Assembly: GCA_024734495.1 (NCBI GenBank)
Contig: JALMQS010000681.1
Coordinates: 9,437,576-9,501,575, forward strand
Source: Forficula auricularia
Taxonomy: Eukaryota; Arthropoda; Insecta; Dermaptera; Forficulidae
Direction of reading: 5' to 3'
Length of the DNA: 64,000 nucleotides
The notes below the pieces were generated by a model that saw nothing but the letters and a program-made list of their open reading frames with translations, did not search any database and was not told where the DNA came from. The position numbers and the translations under genes are program-made. Each line of letters starts with the position of its first letter. The stretch's first letter is position 1. Below, one piece after another: positions 13,101-24,500 of this stretch.

Positions 13101-13736
13101 CAATTTATTTTTCTTATAATGTATTCATCATTTGTGGGATCCAGTGGAAAAGGGACAAAGAAAACAAATCTACTTTAAGAGATAAACAATTTAAGTAGGT
13201 ACTAATTTAACTTCAGAGTGAATTAATTGAACAAAAGTTGTTGTTTTATAGAACCCTTCTTGTTTATAAGAATATATTATTCTCTCTAATTAAGGCCCAA
13301 AAGAGGGGTATAAAATATATGTAGATTAAAAAGTTTTAAGGTTGAAAATATCCAAGATATCCGAAAACTGTCTTAATTCTAATTCTATATTGGTTCAACA
13401 TATTAGTGCTTTTTACATTAGATAATATACAAATAACTTTTTTCTTTTTTTATTAAAACAACTCAAAATTGATTTACTTCATAACTTGTTTTCTATTAAA
13501 GTCAAATTACAAGAATTCGTATTTATTTCATATTGATTGGGGAAGTTTTTACTAAAATTAGAGATGACGTCAAGAAGTTAAAACATCAAGTTTGCATGTT
13601 TCAATCTAAACCAAGATCTAATCTTTTAATCTCAATATGAGAGAGTACTATATATAAAATTGTATTTTTACAAATATTTTTTTGGATTTTGAGGAGATAA
13701 ACCGAAAATAGAATTTGACCACAGGCCAAGAGCGTG
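10118..13736. other. Long AT-rich stretch without supported genes
   Basis: Short open frames here (for example 11349-11531 -, 11503-11739 -, 12464-12649 +) lack start context, splice sites and recognisable motifs, and their lengths are expected by chance. A block at 10480-10610 belongs to a weak dispersed family described in the findings. Confidence 0.45.
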
Positions 13737-15079
13737 TCTAGAAATGTTTTAGGGAAGGGTGGGATTCGGCAAGAGCGCTGAAAAACAATTTAGGGAAAAA
13801 TTTCTAAATATTGAAAAAAATATATAAATAAATAAAGAATTGGAGAAAAATGTTCTTAAATATAGTAAAAGGTGGTACCAAACACTGAACAAATTTACAT
13901 TATTTACAATATATTTTGTTAAATTTAATATATTAGATTTCATTAAAACAATAAGATCAAATTGCTCTGTATTCTTTAATGTAAATTCGTACTCCCATTT
14001 ACTTAATTAAATAAACAAATTGAAGGAAAAATCAAACTTATCCAATACTAGGTATGCCGTTTACAGTTTAGGTGAATTAATAATTTTAAATAATTTACTT
14101 ACCTAAAGTCAAAAAGCCGTACCTTTTTTTTATTTATTTAATGTCACCGCGAACAAAGCCCATTTAGGCAGCACATAAGTAAAGTGTTAGTCGGGTTAGT
14201 GAGGGAGCCGAGTTTTTAGCCGGTAGAAATTTTTATTTGCCAGCCAGGATCGAACCCCGGCCTTCCACTCCAACATCGTCATAATAGATCGATGCCGAAG
14301 TGAGGCCAGTGCGTTAGTTGGCTCAGCTAACCCGACTCCCGAGCCGTTCCTAGAATAATAGAAAATAAGAAATCAAATACTACTAGTCTGAAACAAGTCT
14401 GGAGTTGTCTGAAACAGGACTGGACTTGTATTTGGTATTATTCCAATGCCTTACCTCTAAAGCAAAAGAGATCATCTATACGCGCCCTTTTTAGTCATTT
14501 TCCTCTATTAGATTTTAATGAAAGAATCGCTCACCCATTTATTAAATAAATAATATACAAATTGAATACTTATTTACTTAATAATAAATTTAAATAGAAA
14601 TTGTTCGAACTGTCGATGTCTATATTATAAATCCAACGTCTTAAAATATCAAAATCTTTCAAAAAATGTTTTCTGCATTTTTGGAACCAGAAGTTGTAAT
14701 CTAAACCTAGAAAGTTCAAAATCTAAACAGTTCTCCGCAATAGAAATACAAATATTTTAGTTCAAGAATGAACTTTCTGTTCTAAAGTTATTGTGGATAT
14801 CTGAATCCAGACAGACAGAAAAAAGCATAGTTGAAAATTATGTTCCCCCACGTTTCAGACATTTTTAAAAGCAATGAGCAAAAAAATGAAATTTTTTGCA
14901 TGAATTCAATACTGGGCTCACCCAGCAGGTTAGACGGTACAGAGTAAAATCTAAAATAAAAATCCTTTCATTCAACATTTTATTTTAATGTTTTTATATT
15001 ATATATTATTTTCATTTTTGTATAGGTATTTATTTTTTTAATTTTGCACCCCCTAAAAATTCTAGGCCTGCCTCTCTTG
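13737..15079. mobile_element. Old hAT-like element hosting a SINE
   Basis: The left end CAAGAGCGTGTCTAGAAA and the complement of the right end (CAAGAGAGGCAGGCCTAGAA) form a degenerate terminal inverted repeat. TTTTAGGG follows inside both ends. No target duplication was found, so the boundaries are approximate. The interior has no transposase frame and contains the SINE at 14125-14341. Confidence 0.4.
14125..14341 (-). mobile_element. tRNA-derived SINE (family 1), copy 1
   Basis: On the minus strand it begins GGGAGTCGGGTTAGCTGAGC and has tRNA-like A- and B-box sequences (B box near GGTTCGATCC). It continues through GGCTCCCTCACTAACC and ends in a TAAATAAATA tail. It is flanked by 10-bp target-site duplications with one mismatch: AGCCGTACCT at 14115-14124 and AGCCGTTCCT at 14342-14351. 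The second copy at 46869-47083 is the same length within two bases and has its own duplication, which confirms the boundaries. Confidence 0.9.
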
Positions 15080-15429
15080 TTAACGGTTCTAATATTAGCA
15101 GTTAAAACGTATATTTAATTTTCACTTCCTTTCATAATTAATTTTTTAATTAAATACCCAATCAATATGCCATGCCAAAAGTGCATTGTTCTTTTCATAA
15201 AGCTCATGTTCTGAATTTAAAATCCAAACAAACTTACTTTACGTTAATCGCATTCATCAGAAATTACGTTAATACTAGCATACTATGTTACTTCCTACTT
15301 CTAAATCAATATTTCTCTTTACCTTTGCTAATTCCATTTGTCACAAGTAATAGAATTATTAATCAGTAAACTAATCATTTGAAAATAGAAACGCAAGTTG
15401 GAATTTTAATAGAATCCATTGAAACTTAA

Positions 15430-15740
15430 GGCTGTTGACGTCATCGGATGAATTTGCATATGCATAAACAAAGTGCAAATTATCAGCCTCTCGGACTATT
15501 GAATAGGCAAACTTCGAATCGATATGTATATACATATATGCGTGGTAGATCGCATTCCAATTTCTTTTCCCCGAAGCACACGCGTGCCTTGTGTTAGTGT
15601 GCGTGTCTGTATAGCAAACATGCATGTCCTCAGGAACAGAACTTTGCCGGCCTTGACAGTCCCGATGGTCACCTTCTCTTCTCATTCCGTTCATTCTAAC
15701 TCAATATTTAAACGAAAAGCCTGAATGTTATTTTAAGGGG
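15430..15740. promoter_or_regulatory. GC-richer block with CRE and octamer-like sites
   Basis: This is less AT-rich than its surroundings. It contains a full CRE palindrome TGACGTCA at 15435-15442 and, about 10 bases on, ATTTGCATATGCAT, which combines two POU-octamer-like halves. All three minus frames are partly open simply because stops are rare here. Enhancer or promoter function is inference; an alternative is a decayed exon or repeat. Confidence 0.3.
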
Positions 15741-16038
15741 CGGAAATGAAAGAAAACGGCGAGAGAGAAAGGTGTTAGGTATTGGTATACATAAATACGT
15801 GATTTTCTTACTATATATAGAGAATATAGGGCTGGGTTTTTTGAGGTGTAGAGTTCCATGGCTCGAGTTTAAGTCTCTGTTTACAAATTTTACAGGCTAT
15901 AATCCAACAGATACACTTATTTACACTAAACACACGCATAAACACACATTACTAAATTTCACTCCACAACTATATTCGTATATGACCAAACGAAAGAGGG
16001 TGTCATCTGCTTCGTACAAACACACACACACATATACC

Positions 16039-16097
<59 letters not shown>

Positions 16098-16387
16098 AAA
16101 TACATACTTACATGTGCCAATGAAAAAGATAAGAAAAAATGGACTTATAGTTTGTGTTATTTAATATAAAATTGGAGGAAAAATTAAAATTCTATTCCAT
16201 CGCAGAAATGTTTCCATAAATATTAATTATTACAATCGTTCAGATTTAACTTAAGTTGGGTGAATGTAAGTGCAATTTATAGGAAACGTCTAGAGGAGTG
16301 CTTCGGGATATGTACTTGCAACAAACTGTTCACTATTGAGGGCCTTTCTAAACTTGACCGTGCTAGTTACATCCCACCAGGGATTGA
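15741..16387. repeat. Simple-repeat-rich stretch with (TA)n tract
   Basis: A (CA)n tract at about 16020-16031 leads into an uninterrupted (TA)n microsatellite at about 16041-16095. The nearby 107-codon frame (15772-16095) ends inside the microsatellite and is not a gene. Confidence 0.85.
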
Positions 16388-17178
16388 TTGAGAATGTTGA
16401 GTTCTCTAATTTCTAGGCACGAAAATAAAAATTTCCCTGATATTCACTTCGATTCGAATACCCTGAAAATGTGTGACAGCCTATCCATGTTGGGCGTCTC
16501 TGTCGCATCTGACCTGTCTTGGAATGAACACATCTCCTCTGTGGCGAAATCTGCAGCAAGGAAGATTGGCTACTTATTCAGGTCCAAGCGATTTTACAAG
16601 CCCCCACATCTTCTCACCATCTACAAGGCCCAAATCCGGCCCTGTCTCGAATACGGCTCTCATCTATGGAGAGGAGGCTCTAAATATTTTCTTGCTACCC
16701 TGGATGCAATTCAGAAACGAGCCGTCAGGCTAATTGACGATTCTACCCTCACCGACTCCTCGACTGCTAGCTCATCGAAGAAATGTCTCTGCCCTTTCCC
16801 TTTTCTATAGATATTATCACGGCAGGTGCTCTGATGAGATAAAATCAATAGTTCCCCCCAAAGCATGCTTTGCGCGTAGCACGCGTTTTGCCGACTCCCA
16901 ACACTCTTTCGCGGTCAAATTAGAAAAGTGCCGGAACACTTCATTCGCCAATACATATATCCCCATGACTTCAAGGAACTGGAACTCTCTCCCAGCCTCC
17001 ATCTTTCCCAGCACTTATAATCTTCAAACCTTCAAAACCCGATTGCATAAACACCTACGTCTACACCCTCTCACTTAATCAACTTTCCCTTCTCTTCGGT
17101 AATGCAAAGGTCTTTCGAGATCCATAGGGGCTGCATCTTTACTGGTGCACCCCTTCTTGCATTCGATTGCATTAAAAA
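16388..17178 (+). pseudogene. LINE ORF2 C-terminal fragment, frameshifted
   Basis: The frame at 16388-16760 encodes the segment after the reverse transcriptase palm of a CR1/Jockey-type LINE. It has LGVSVASDLSWNEHI, then AKSAARKIGYLFRSKRF, IYKAQIRPCLEYGSHLW and LDAIQKRAVRLIDD. It then shifts into another frame (about 16760-17078), which carries RRNVSALSLFYRYYHG and NTYIPMTSRNWNSLP before the stop. This IYKAxIRPxLEY...LWxG...LdxiQkRAxRLI...LxxRRxvxxLxlFYRxYhG pattern is established for non-LTR elements. The 3' UTR has a GGGG-TGCA/TGCA-CCCC hairpin at about 17128-17154 and an A-rich tail near 17170. The 5' part is missing and the frameshift makes it inactive. Two more degenerate copies lie at 17895-18305 and 28137-28400. 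Confidence 0.9.
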
Positions 17179-17507
17179 AAATGTCTATAGAAAGATACTA
17201 AGAAATAAATATCATAGATAATTATTATATTCTTTTTAAAAGAGGAACTCCGACACTGCACTTTACCGCTGAAGGATAACGTAATTAAAAAATAAATTGT
17301 TATATATTTATTTAAAATCTACTTAAGAGAGAAACGTTAATTACGATAATAAATCTTGAAAATTTTACAAAATTATGATAAAATTATCCTTGATACCATA
17401 TTCGGTTAGTGTGTTCCATTGAGAAATTTCTTTGTGGTGAATCGGCATTGCTTTTTTTATATTTTGGAATTAAAGGTATGTATTTAAAAACAAACAATAT
17501 TTTTCAG

Positions 17508-17529
17508 TATGACCGTTGTTGATGTTAAT
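17508..17529 (+). CDS. Possible first coding exon of the 17.5-27 kb gene
   Basis: An acceptor-like run (AATATTTTTCAG) ends at 17507. The next bases are T ATG ACC GTT GTT GAT GTT AAT, followed by a donor GTAAGAG at 17530. Read this way, the exon gives a start codon and seven residues (MTVVDVN) and ends in phase 0, exactly the phase needed to join the exon at 21483. Unspliced, the same ATG opens an 80-codon frame (to 17751) rich in lysine and leucine, which is the competing reading. A donor-like GTATGT at 17476 would leave an improbably short 32-bp upstream intron. RNA evidence would decide. Confidence 0.3.
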
Positions 17530-17894
17530 GTAAGAGTAGTGGAGTATTTGATTCGGGAGCTTCTCAAAGAAATAATCAATTATAAGAAGAGAAAAGGAAT
17601 GTTTTTTCTTTCGTTCTTTCTCAAAGGTTTGCACTTGGCTGCAGCTAGAAAACTTGGCAAAAAAAATCATACCTGTATAAAATTAAAACAAATAAAAAAA
17701 ATACTTCAAAGATCAAATAATTTATTTTTAACCATTCACTTTTTATACTAGGCAAAATCCAAATATATGTATTATTAATTATTTTTTCTCAAAGATTATA
17801 TTTAATTATATTCAGAACAAACTAGCATAAACAAGTGTATAAATACAACTTTGGTAACTAGCTTGGGAATCTATTCAAATCTCGACTCTATTTT

Positions 17895-18305
17895 ATGCCC
17901 ACTCAATTTCTTACTCCTTACAATGTTCATTTGTTCATATTCGCTCCTGCCTTAAAAATGAATAGGGAGAGGGGTGCCCAAATATTCTCTTGCTTCTCTG
18001 GGTGCTATTCAGAAGTTAGCAAAATACTAATATTAGATCGAGACTTATCTAGTTCTTTCGATTTTCTGACCCATCATTTGAAGGATCTCCATCATTTCCA
18101 TTTTTATAGAAAATATATCATGGTGTTTATTCTGACGAGTTCTATCGATATTCTTCGTAAAAGCTATTTTCCAAAAAAATCGACTTTTAAAGGTAGCACC
18201 CATAACTCAAAAATTGAACAATCGCATTCGCTAACTCATATGTTCCTATGGCTTCTAAAGACCAGGCCTCGCTTCACATTTCCGTTTTTCCTTCGATGTT
18301 AAATT
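17895..18305 (+). pseudogene. Degenerate LINE ORF2 fragment
   Basis: The nucleotide sequence aligns with 16600-16790. For example, AAATATTCTCTTGCTTCTCT and CTGGGTGCTATTCAGAA match the block encoding the LATLDAIQK region in the better copy, and the CTTACTCCTTACAATG region matches the one encoding LLTIYK. A 135-codon frame happens to stay open here but does not preserve the LINE reading frame. It is a decayed relative of the neighbouring LINE. Confidence 0.6.
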
Positions 18306-18688
18306 ATTTAAGGCCCACGCCTACAGATATTATTGACTCAGAGCCGAACTTTGAAATTTTCCCTTTTTTTCACCAGGGGCTCCTTAAATATTGGAGTTAC
18401 ACCTTCTTGATCTAAGACCCTTTTGGATCACTAAAAAATAAAACAGCTTTTTTTTAATGTATAAATGAGTAATATCCATGTGTTTTTAGATCTCTTATCT
18501 TTTCATACTTGGATATAGTTTGTTTGGTGTCAAATTGAGTCATCTATAGGTACATAATCCATTCTCCAATAGATTATTAATTTTTACTTTTGGAAAAACC
18601 CTACATGAAATAACATCCTAAAGCGTTGATACAATTCCATGAAAGAATTAAAATATATCTATAGAAGTCGAGTAAGAAATCGACTCAC

Positions 18689-18803
18689 ATTTTAACTTGA
18701 CTGGAGGTGGCCCTGGCCTTGTTTGCGGTGTGAGGGGCTTCTTGCCAATATGTGGGCAGTCCAGTGCAGCCCACGTGTTCTGGACCTGGACGCAGAGCAC
18801 AAC
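18689..18803 (-). CDS. Internal coding exon of an unrecognised gene
   Basis: This 115-base block is strikingly GC-richer than its surroundings and is bounded on the minus strand by good splice signals. The acceptor is TTCTGTTTGATTTTACAG, ending at 18804; the donor GTGAGT begins at 18688. Two minus frames stay open throughout. One (two bases of a split codon, then TGT...) reads CALRPGPEHVGC, GLPTYWQEAP and ARATSSQVK and has two cysteines ten residues apart. The other reads VVLCVQVQNTW and ends RPGPPPVKLK. Which frame is used depends on the phase of the upstream exon, which was not identified. No domain was recognised. The exon lies inside the region spanned by the + strand gene, so the two would overlap in antisense if both are real. 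Confidence 0.6.
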
Positions 18804-20266
18804 CTGTAAAATCAAACAGAACACATATTAGATCTTTCAAATATATATACCATAATACCATATATATATATATGACTTCCTAAGGTGACATGAGGTTTCA
18901 AACACAATATGAAGATTTGAAAAATTAATTAATACCTAATTAGAATAAAATAATAACAATTTTTGAAATGTTTGAAAGAATCTTTAAAATCTAACAGAAG
19001 CGTGCAGTCTGTATTAATATACAGACTTTTGTACTGAATTTTAACTACTAAGATTCAATCGTTCACTGCTTCCCATTTAATTTTTTCTGATTATTTACCT
19101 TTTTTAAACAAAAGTTCTGATTATTCTTAGTTAATATTTTCTTCAACAATTTATTAGTAAACCTAGTGATTAACATGCAAGATCAGTTTGTCAGAATACA
19201 GTATAAATCAAATTTTGTTTCTATGACTCTGTCCGCGTTCTGATATTTTTAAATCAAAAAAAGAAGTCGTAGAAAATTCGGTCTGGTTCCAAAATGTTTA
19301 TACCTATATCTAAAATGAAAAATGATTAGATGGTGTGCTTTCAATATTTCCAATTTCCCATTGAAAAATTCAGAAAATCAGAAAAAATTAAATTCAGACC
19401 TCAAGTTTATTTTAATAATCTACGAGTTTCAACTTTCAAGCCGAATTGCCAATCATTAAAATATACAGAAAGGGTTTAGATTCTTGAAAAAGTTTTCGCA
19501 ATAACTTTAAGATCTTTTATGAAAGACATATCTCTCAAAGAATGTCAAGGGCTAGAATAAAATTGCTCTGACAATTTGAACAATGATGGAAGTTGGGCTT
19601 AACAAGACTCCCACACCCAGCTGCTTCCTTTTTCTTTCATTGACACACCCGAGAAATCGTAAACAGACAGAGCGACAGACAACCCGGGTTGCAACCGTTC
19701 GGAATTTTATACCATTTCGATTGTAGCGCGCTATTTGTCAAAGAAGTTATTGGCTTCTCTAATGCTTCGGTCACGAGATAGAACTTTCTCTTAATGGAAA
19801 GATTTAGGGGCGGAAATATTAATACAATTCAGCCGATCGATTAACTATCCCATTGAGAAGGAATGTTATCGAATTTATTTGCGGGAACGAATATTGGATT
19901 ACTAAAGATAACAGACAAACTGACTATCGATAAGAATTGGATTGCAGATCATGTTGTCAAAAATGGATATGGGAGAGAATATATTTTTTAATCGTGATTT
20001 TAGATTTAAATAAAAATGTATATATCTTAGGCATGAATCTATTTTATGAACAAATGAACATATTATATGTCGTATATCCGAATGAAGCTAGAATATATAT
20101 AATATACGAGTATATAAGCAAAATGGATCATAAAATAAAATAGGGGTAAAACATTTTCATGACTCAGTAGGCTCGCCACTTAGAAGCACCCTAGTAAAAA
20201 CTTAAATAAAATATTTATAAGTAATGAAGCTGTTGAAGCTTTTATTATTGTGATTAATTTGATTAA
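18804..20266. other. Non-coding stretch with GC-richer block
   Basis: The segment at about 19597-19830 is less AT-rich than its surroundings. It holds short motifs such as ACCCGGGTT and GTAGCGCGCTA but no convincing exon. It could be conserved regulatory DNA between the two candidate genes; that is inference. The part at about 19220-19520 belongs to a weak dispersed repeat family. A 68-codon frame at 19937-20143 is AT-rich chance sequence. Confidence 0.35.
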
Positions 20267-20466
20267 AATTTTTATTTTTATTTAAATTACACATAATTAG
20301 TTATAATTATTTATTGAATCAACTTAATCTATAAACGGAGTGGGTGCTCATACTTGAAAACGATCGCAGAATAAGTCGATCGAAACATTGTAGTTATATT
20401 GTATTATTTGTTCGTGTCCAACAAATAATTATAATTAATTATGTGTGATTTAAATAAAAATTCAAA
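20267..20466 (+). mobile_element. Inverted repeat around a hammerhead-like motif
   Basis: The arms at 20267-20314 and 20421-20466 are inverted copies; both contain ATTTAAAT(T/C)ACACATAATTA. Between them, 20353-20386 reads CTTGAAAA, then stem CGATCG/CGATCG, then AAAC. This is the hammerhead order with a degenerate first box but a perfect 6-bp stem II. The layout matches other Penelope-like fragments in the window. Confidence 0.45.
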
Positions 20467-20574
20467 TTTTAAATAAAATAAAAGTATTATTATAAGCCTT
20501 TTTTATTTTCAATTTTTTTGTTGTTTTTAGGAAAAAATTATATCTTTTGTATTTTTGAAACTGAAGTTCTAAAG

Positions 20575-20910
20575 CAGTGATTCTTAACCTTGTTTTTCGT
20601 CACGGCACACTTTTAATAATTTAAAAATGAGGGCACACTAACAATAAAATAAGTTAATAGAATTTTATTTGGTTTATTGAGTGATGTACCTATAAAATTA
20701 TCATAGGACATTCTGCATCCTGTAAAATGTTACTACCTTTTCAGTTCAAATGATTAAATGAATATTTGGATTAAATGTAGTGTCAATCGATAAAGAAATG
20801 TAAAAAAAAAAAAATTCAATTGAGGAGAGACCACTGCCTAGCAGTGGCGGCACACTTCAAGAATCTCGCGGCACACTAAAGTTTTGCGGCACAGTGGTTG
20901 AGAATCACTG
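20575..20910. mobile_element. hAT MITE with perfect 8-bp duplication
   Basis: The left end CAGTGATTCTTAACC pairs with the right end GGTTGAGAATCACTG. The flanks are an exact 8-bp target-site duplication TTCTAAAG at 20567-20574 and 20911-20918. The inner ends carry GGCACAC repeats. This CAGTGATTCT(T/C)AACC...GGCACAC type is a widespread hAT-derived non-autonomous family. There is no coding capacity. Confidence 0.92.
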
Positions 20911-21482
20911 TTCTAAAGTTAAAATACCAACATTTAAACAGCTCTCCGAATTTTAAAGACAAACATTTTGACACTAGAACAAACTTTCTGTCTCTCAGTG
21001 GAACTTTTTTTTAGTAATTGTGGGTTCAAAGCTCTTCTAGATGTCTTCTAGAATCTAGTAATCCAACAAATGAGTTAGATGTCTTTAAGATGTCTAGAAG
21101 TTAGCTTAGTGCTATCTGGAAAGTAGCCGAATTCTCGGACTGTTTAACGGCTGACATCTCGCGAATATTTGTATAAATTTAGAAATGTAGATATTATATG
21201 TAGATTTTAATTTTTAACTAAATTTTTGTATTTTGTTAATTCAAGAAATAAAGTTTTTTAAAGTGTTGAAATATTCAATGATACTTTTTTCTTCTTTAGG
21301 TAGAATCAATTGAATATATTTTCTATGACTATGCTAAATCTAGTGAAAAATTAGAATAAAATATTCAACTTGTAATCAAAATATAGACGATATGTCATTT
21401 CTTGATTGCGATCTTTAAAGACTTTCTCTAGAAAAAATAAATTTATATAAGAACGTATTTATTTATTTTTTTGATATTTTAG

Positions 21483-21509
21483 GCCGAAGAAATGAAAGAA
21501 CAACTGACG
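21483..21509 (+). CDS. 27-base micro-exon
   Basis: Acceptor TTTGATATTTTAG ends at 21482 and donor GTGAGT starts at 21510. The exon encodes AEEMKEQLT in phase 0 at both ends; a second frame is closed by TGA. An acceptor-like TTCTTCTTTAG at 21289-21299 upstream could define an alternative exon (VESIEYIFYDY...) with its own stop, which is weaker. Confidence 0.55.
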
Positions 21510-24500
21510 GTGAGTCTTTCTTAGAAAGTAGTACTTGAGACTTCCAGTTGACGTTATCGATATTAAAAATCAATCGGTGTTTAATTGATTTTTCTCATTA
21601 TGAATCATACAACGGATATCTCGATTTGTTTCAATATTTATTCCCTCTGAACCGGCGTTCAAGTCTCTGATTCGTTCTAATTATGATTTAAATGAGATAG
21701 ATCCAATCGGACATTGTTACGAAAGATCTTTCGATTAACCTAGATATAAAACCACGCTTGTTTTTATTTAATATTGTACTAGGATACTATCATTCACATG
21801 TTCACAACTATCTAAAAGACATTTGAAGGAAGGTAGATGACGGATAGAAAAGACAACGAAGAAAAACGCCCAGGCTAAATAAAAAACTGAACTAGGTTAA
21901 AATGTTTTTGATAATCCATTAAGCTCTATTATATCTTCTATGACATATTCAAAAAAATAAAACATCATTAATTGATAATTAATAATTAAAAAAAAAACAT
22001 TAATAAGCATCCGAGGACCGATGTCAAACTGAAGGATATCTCCTGCCTGCTAAATTCAAAACTGTTAGGTTTATTTTGCCGACAGTATTAGAATACGAAT
22101 TAAAAAAATCACGTAACTGTCTTCTACTTAATCCGAGTTGTTATGAATAATTTTTATCATATATCAGAAGGGTTGTATTCACCCCCTAAGAAATTTAACC
22201 CAAGTATTAAAAAGTAATCGCAGTCAAATGCCTGTGTCAGATGTGAAACTAACACTTCTAAATATAAATTATCCATAATAGAAGAAAACACTCTCGTAAT
22301 TTTTTTCCGATAAGTTAGATATATATGTATGTAAGCCCTAAAGTTGAAATTAAAGGAAGCTGCAAAGTAAAAGTTATTTTAACTCTATAGGGCTAAGCTA
22401 ACTTCGTGTTAAACTTGCTGTTTCGTGATGGAGGTCGACTTAGCTGTAAAGAGGTTTTGAATCAAATTATCTTTTTTCATGAATATATTTTTAATTGAAA
22501 TAAATATTGACCAAGGAATTTTTATAGTGATCTTTTTGAGTTTTCCGAAATAGAAAAACTAGGTCAAAATAGCGCCCACCTTGGTCTTAAAAGGTGGTTG
22601 CATACATATCAATAGGTTCTGTTATTTAGCCCAAATTTAAAGATATCTAATAATGTGACTCTAGGAGTACAAACTAATAACCCTAAGTTGGAAAATTCAA
22701 GAAAAAAATATCTAGAGATGTTAAAATAAGCCGAACAAGTGCCGTGGGTTCGATATCTTATAACTCCCAAAATGCTTGAGATATCAATTTCATTCTTATT
22801 TTTCTTTGATGGAAGAAATGAGTGTATTTGAAGAATTTTTAAATAATTTTAACTCAAGGCTTTTCTAAACGCCGATTGGTGCAAAAACTACCGAAAAAAT
22901 CCACTTTGGAGCTCTCTCACTCGTGATTTTAAATCGAAATAATTAAAGAGATTTTAAAAGAGATACTTCACACTCTATGATAAAAAAATATTTTTGACTC
23001 ACAACAAATTCGATCAAAATTTTAATACAATTTTCCATATGCGGGAAAATGAACACATGGATATATGCGAGGGATGAACCGCGACCTAATATCGTGTACA
23101 CCTACTTCCACTTCTACTTTCATTTACAAGTAGAAGACAATAGATGAAGGGCCATTATTTAACGAATTCCAAAATAATTCCAAAGACGTGTAGGTACACC
23201 TAATTCCAATCACGGTTCACCCATCGGATATATATATATATATATATGAGATGGGAAGTGGAGACACCTTTAAATTCTATATTCTTTAGGTATAGACGGA
23301 AAATAAAAGAAAAGAGATATTAGTACACATTTTATTTATTTTATTTTCCATTTATAACTAAAAAACATGAATATAATATAGGTATATAGATTTTAAATTT
23401 TAAGTTTTTATCTTATTTTGCTTGTACGCGAGCTACAATGTTCTGGCAGACGGACAGACAGACATTGTAGACACCAAAAAGGTTCCATTTTACTTTTCAA
23501 ACGGAACCTTACAAACCGAAATGGCCGATTTGTTCATCATTGGTCGAAATACATTTGATTTCCTACCGGCATGTGCAATCACCTAAAATTAAAGCCAAAG
23601 ATGACCGCAATCTAGAGCTATTTTATAAATACATACACATACTTATTAGAAAATTTTATTTTTTGGACCATATATGTATGTATAACATCAGTGTGTATTC
23701 TTTTTGTATATATTTGTGATTATTTAAGTAATGGACACCCTCTTTTATTTTCTCTTATATAATCATCAACACAACAATAATTCTCGACAATAAAAATGTT
23801 TAATTTTACTTTTCTTTATTAAAATGCTGTGTTTTTTAATTGTCTTTTTTCTTTTTTTACAGGTGAGTCTAAATTCATTACGCAGTAATATTACTTCGAA
23901 TAAGGTAAAAAATATTACCAATCTTTACTAATTATTTTCCCGCTTCACATTTTGTTTAAAAGAAAATAATTGCTATTTCCTGTAAGCTTTTTTAACACTT
24001 TATAATAAGATAGTGTAAATGTGACTACTCACAAAAGTTTATTTTAGGGAGATTCTTATATCATCCCCCTTTATTCAGCTTTTATTTTTTAAAATAATTT
24101 AATTCGTGTACATTTGGTGTTGTTTTTTCAAAATTTCTCAAAAAATGAAAATAAATTGATTCTATTTTTTAATTGAAAACATTGGAGAAAATATTATACC
24201 TTATGTAACAAAAATAAATAAATAAATAAAATAAAAAGATGACATATAAAGCTTTAAACTTAAAATTTCGCTTGCAGTTAGAAGTTGATCATCTTCAGAT
24301 AGATCAATTAACAAAAAATGGAGATATATCGGCTAATATAAAAGTGCTAATGAAAAAAATTCACATACTTCATCGAAAAAAGTAGGTACTTACCGCTGAA
24401 TAGATTTTTTAAAATCATGTTATATATAATTTTTATTTTGACAATCCAATCGCACTAAGGAGATGCCCCTATAAAACTTTTCTCCAATACATTTTATATT

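Noticed and set aside
14100..14125. Strong donor GTAAGTAAAT on the minus strand
   Set aside because: The upstream minus sequence is the tail and duplication of a SINE, not an exon.
15371..15694. 107-codon minus frame
   Set aside because: All three minus frames are partly open in this GC-richer block; no splice sites or recognised domain.
15772..16095. 107-codon plus frame
   Set aside because: Its C-terminal third is a translated CA and TA microsatellite.
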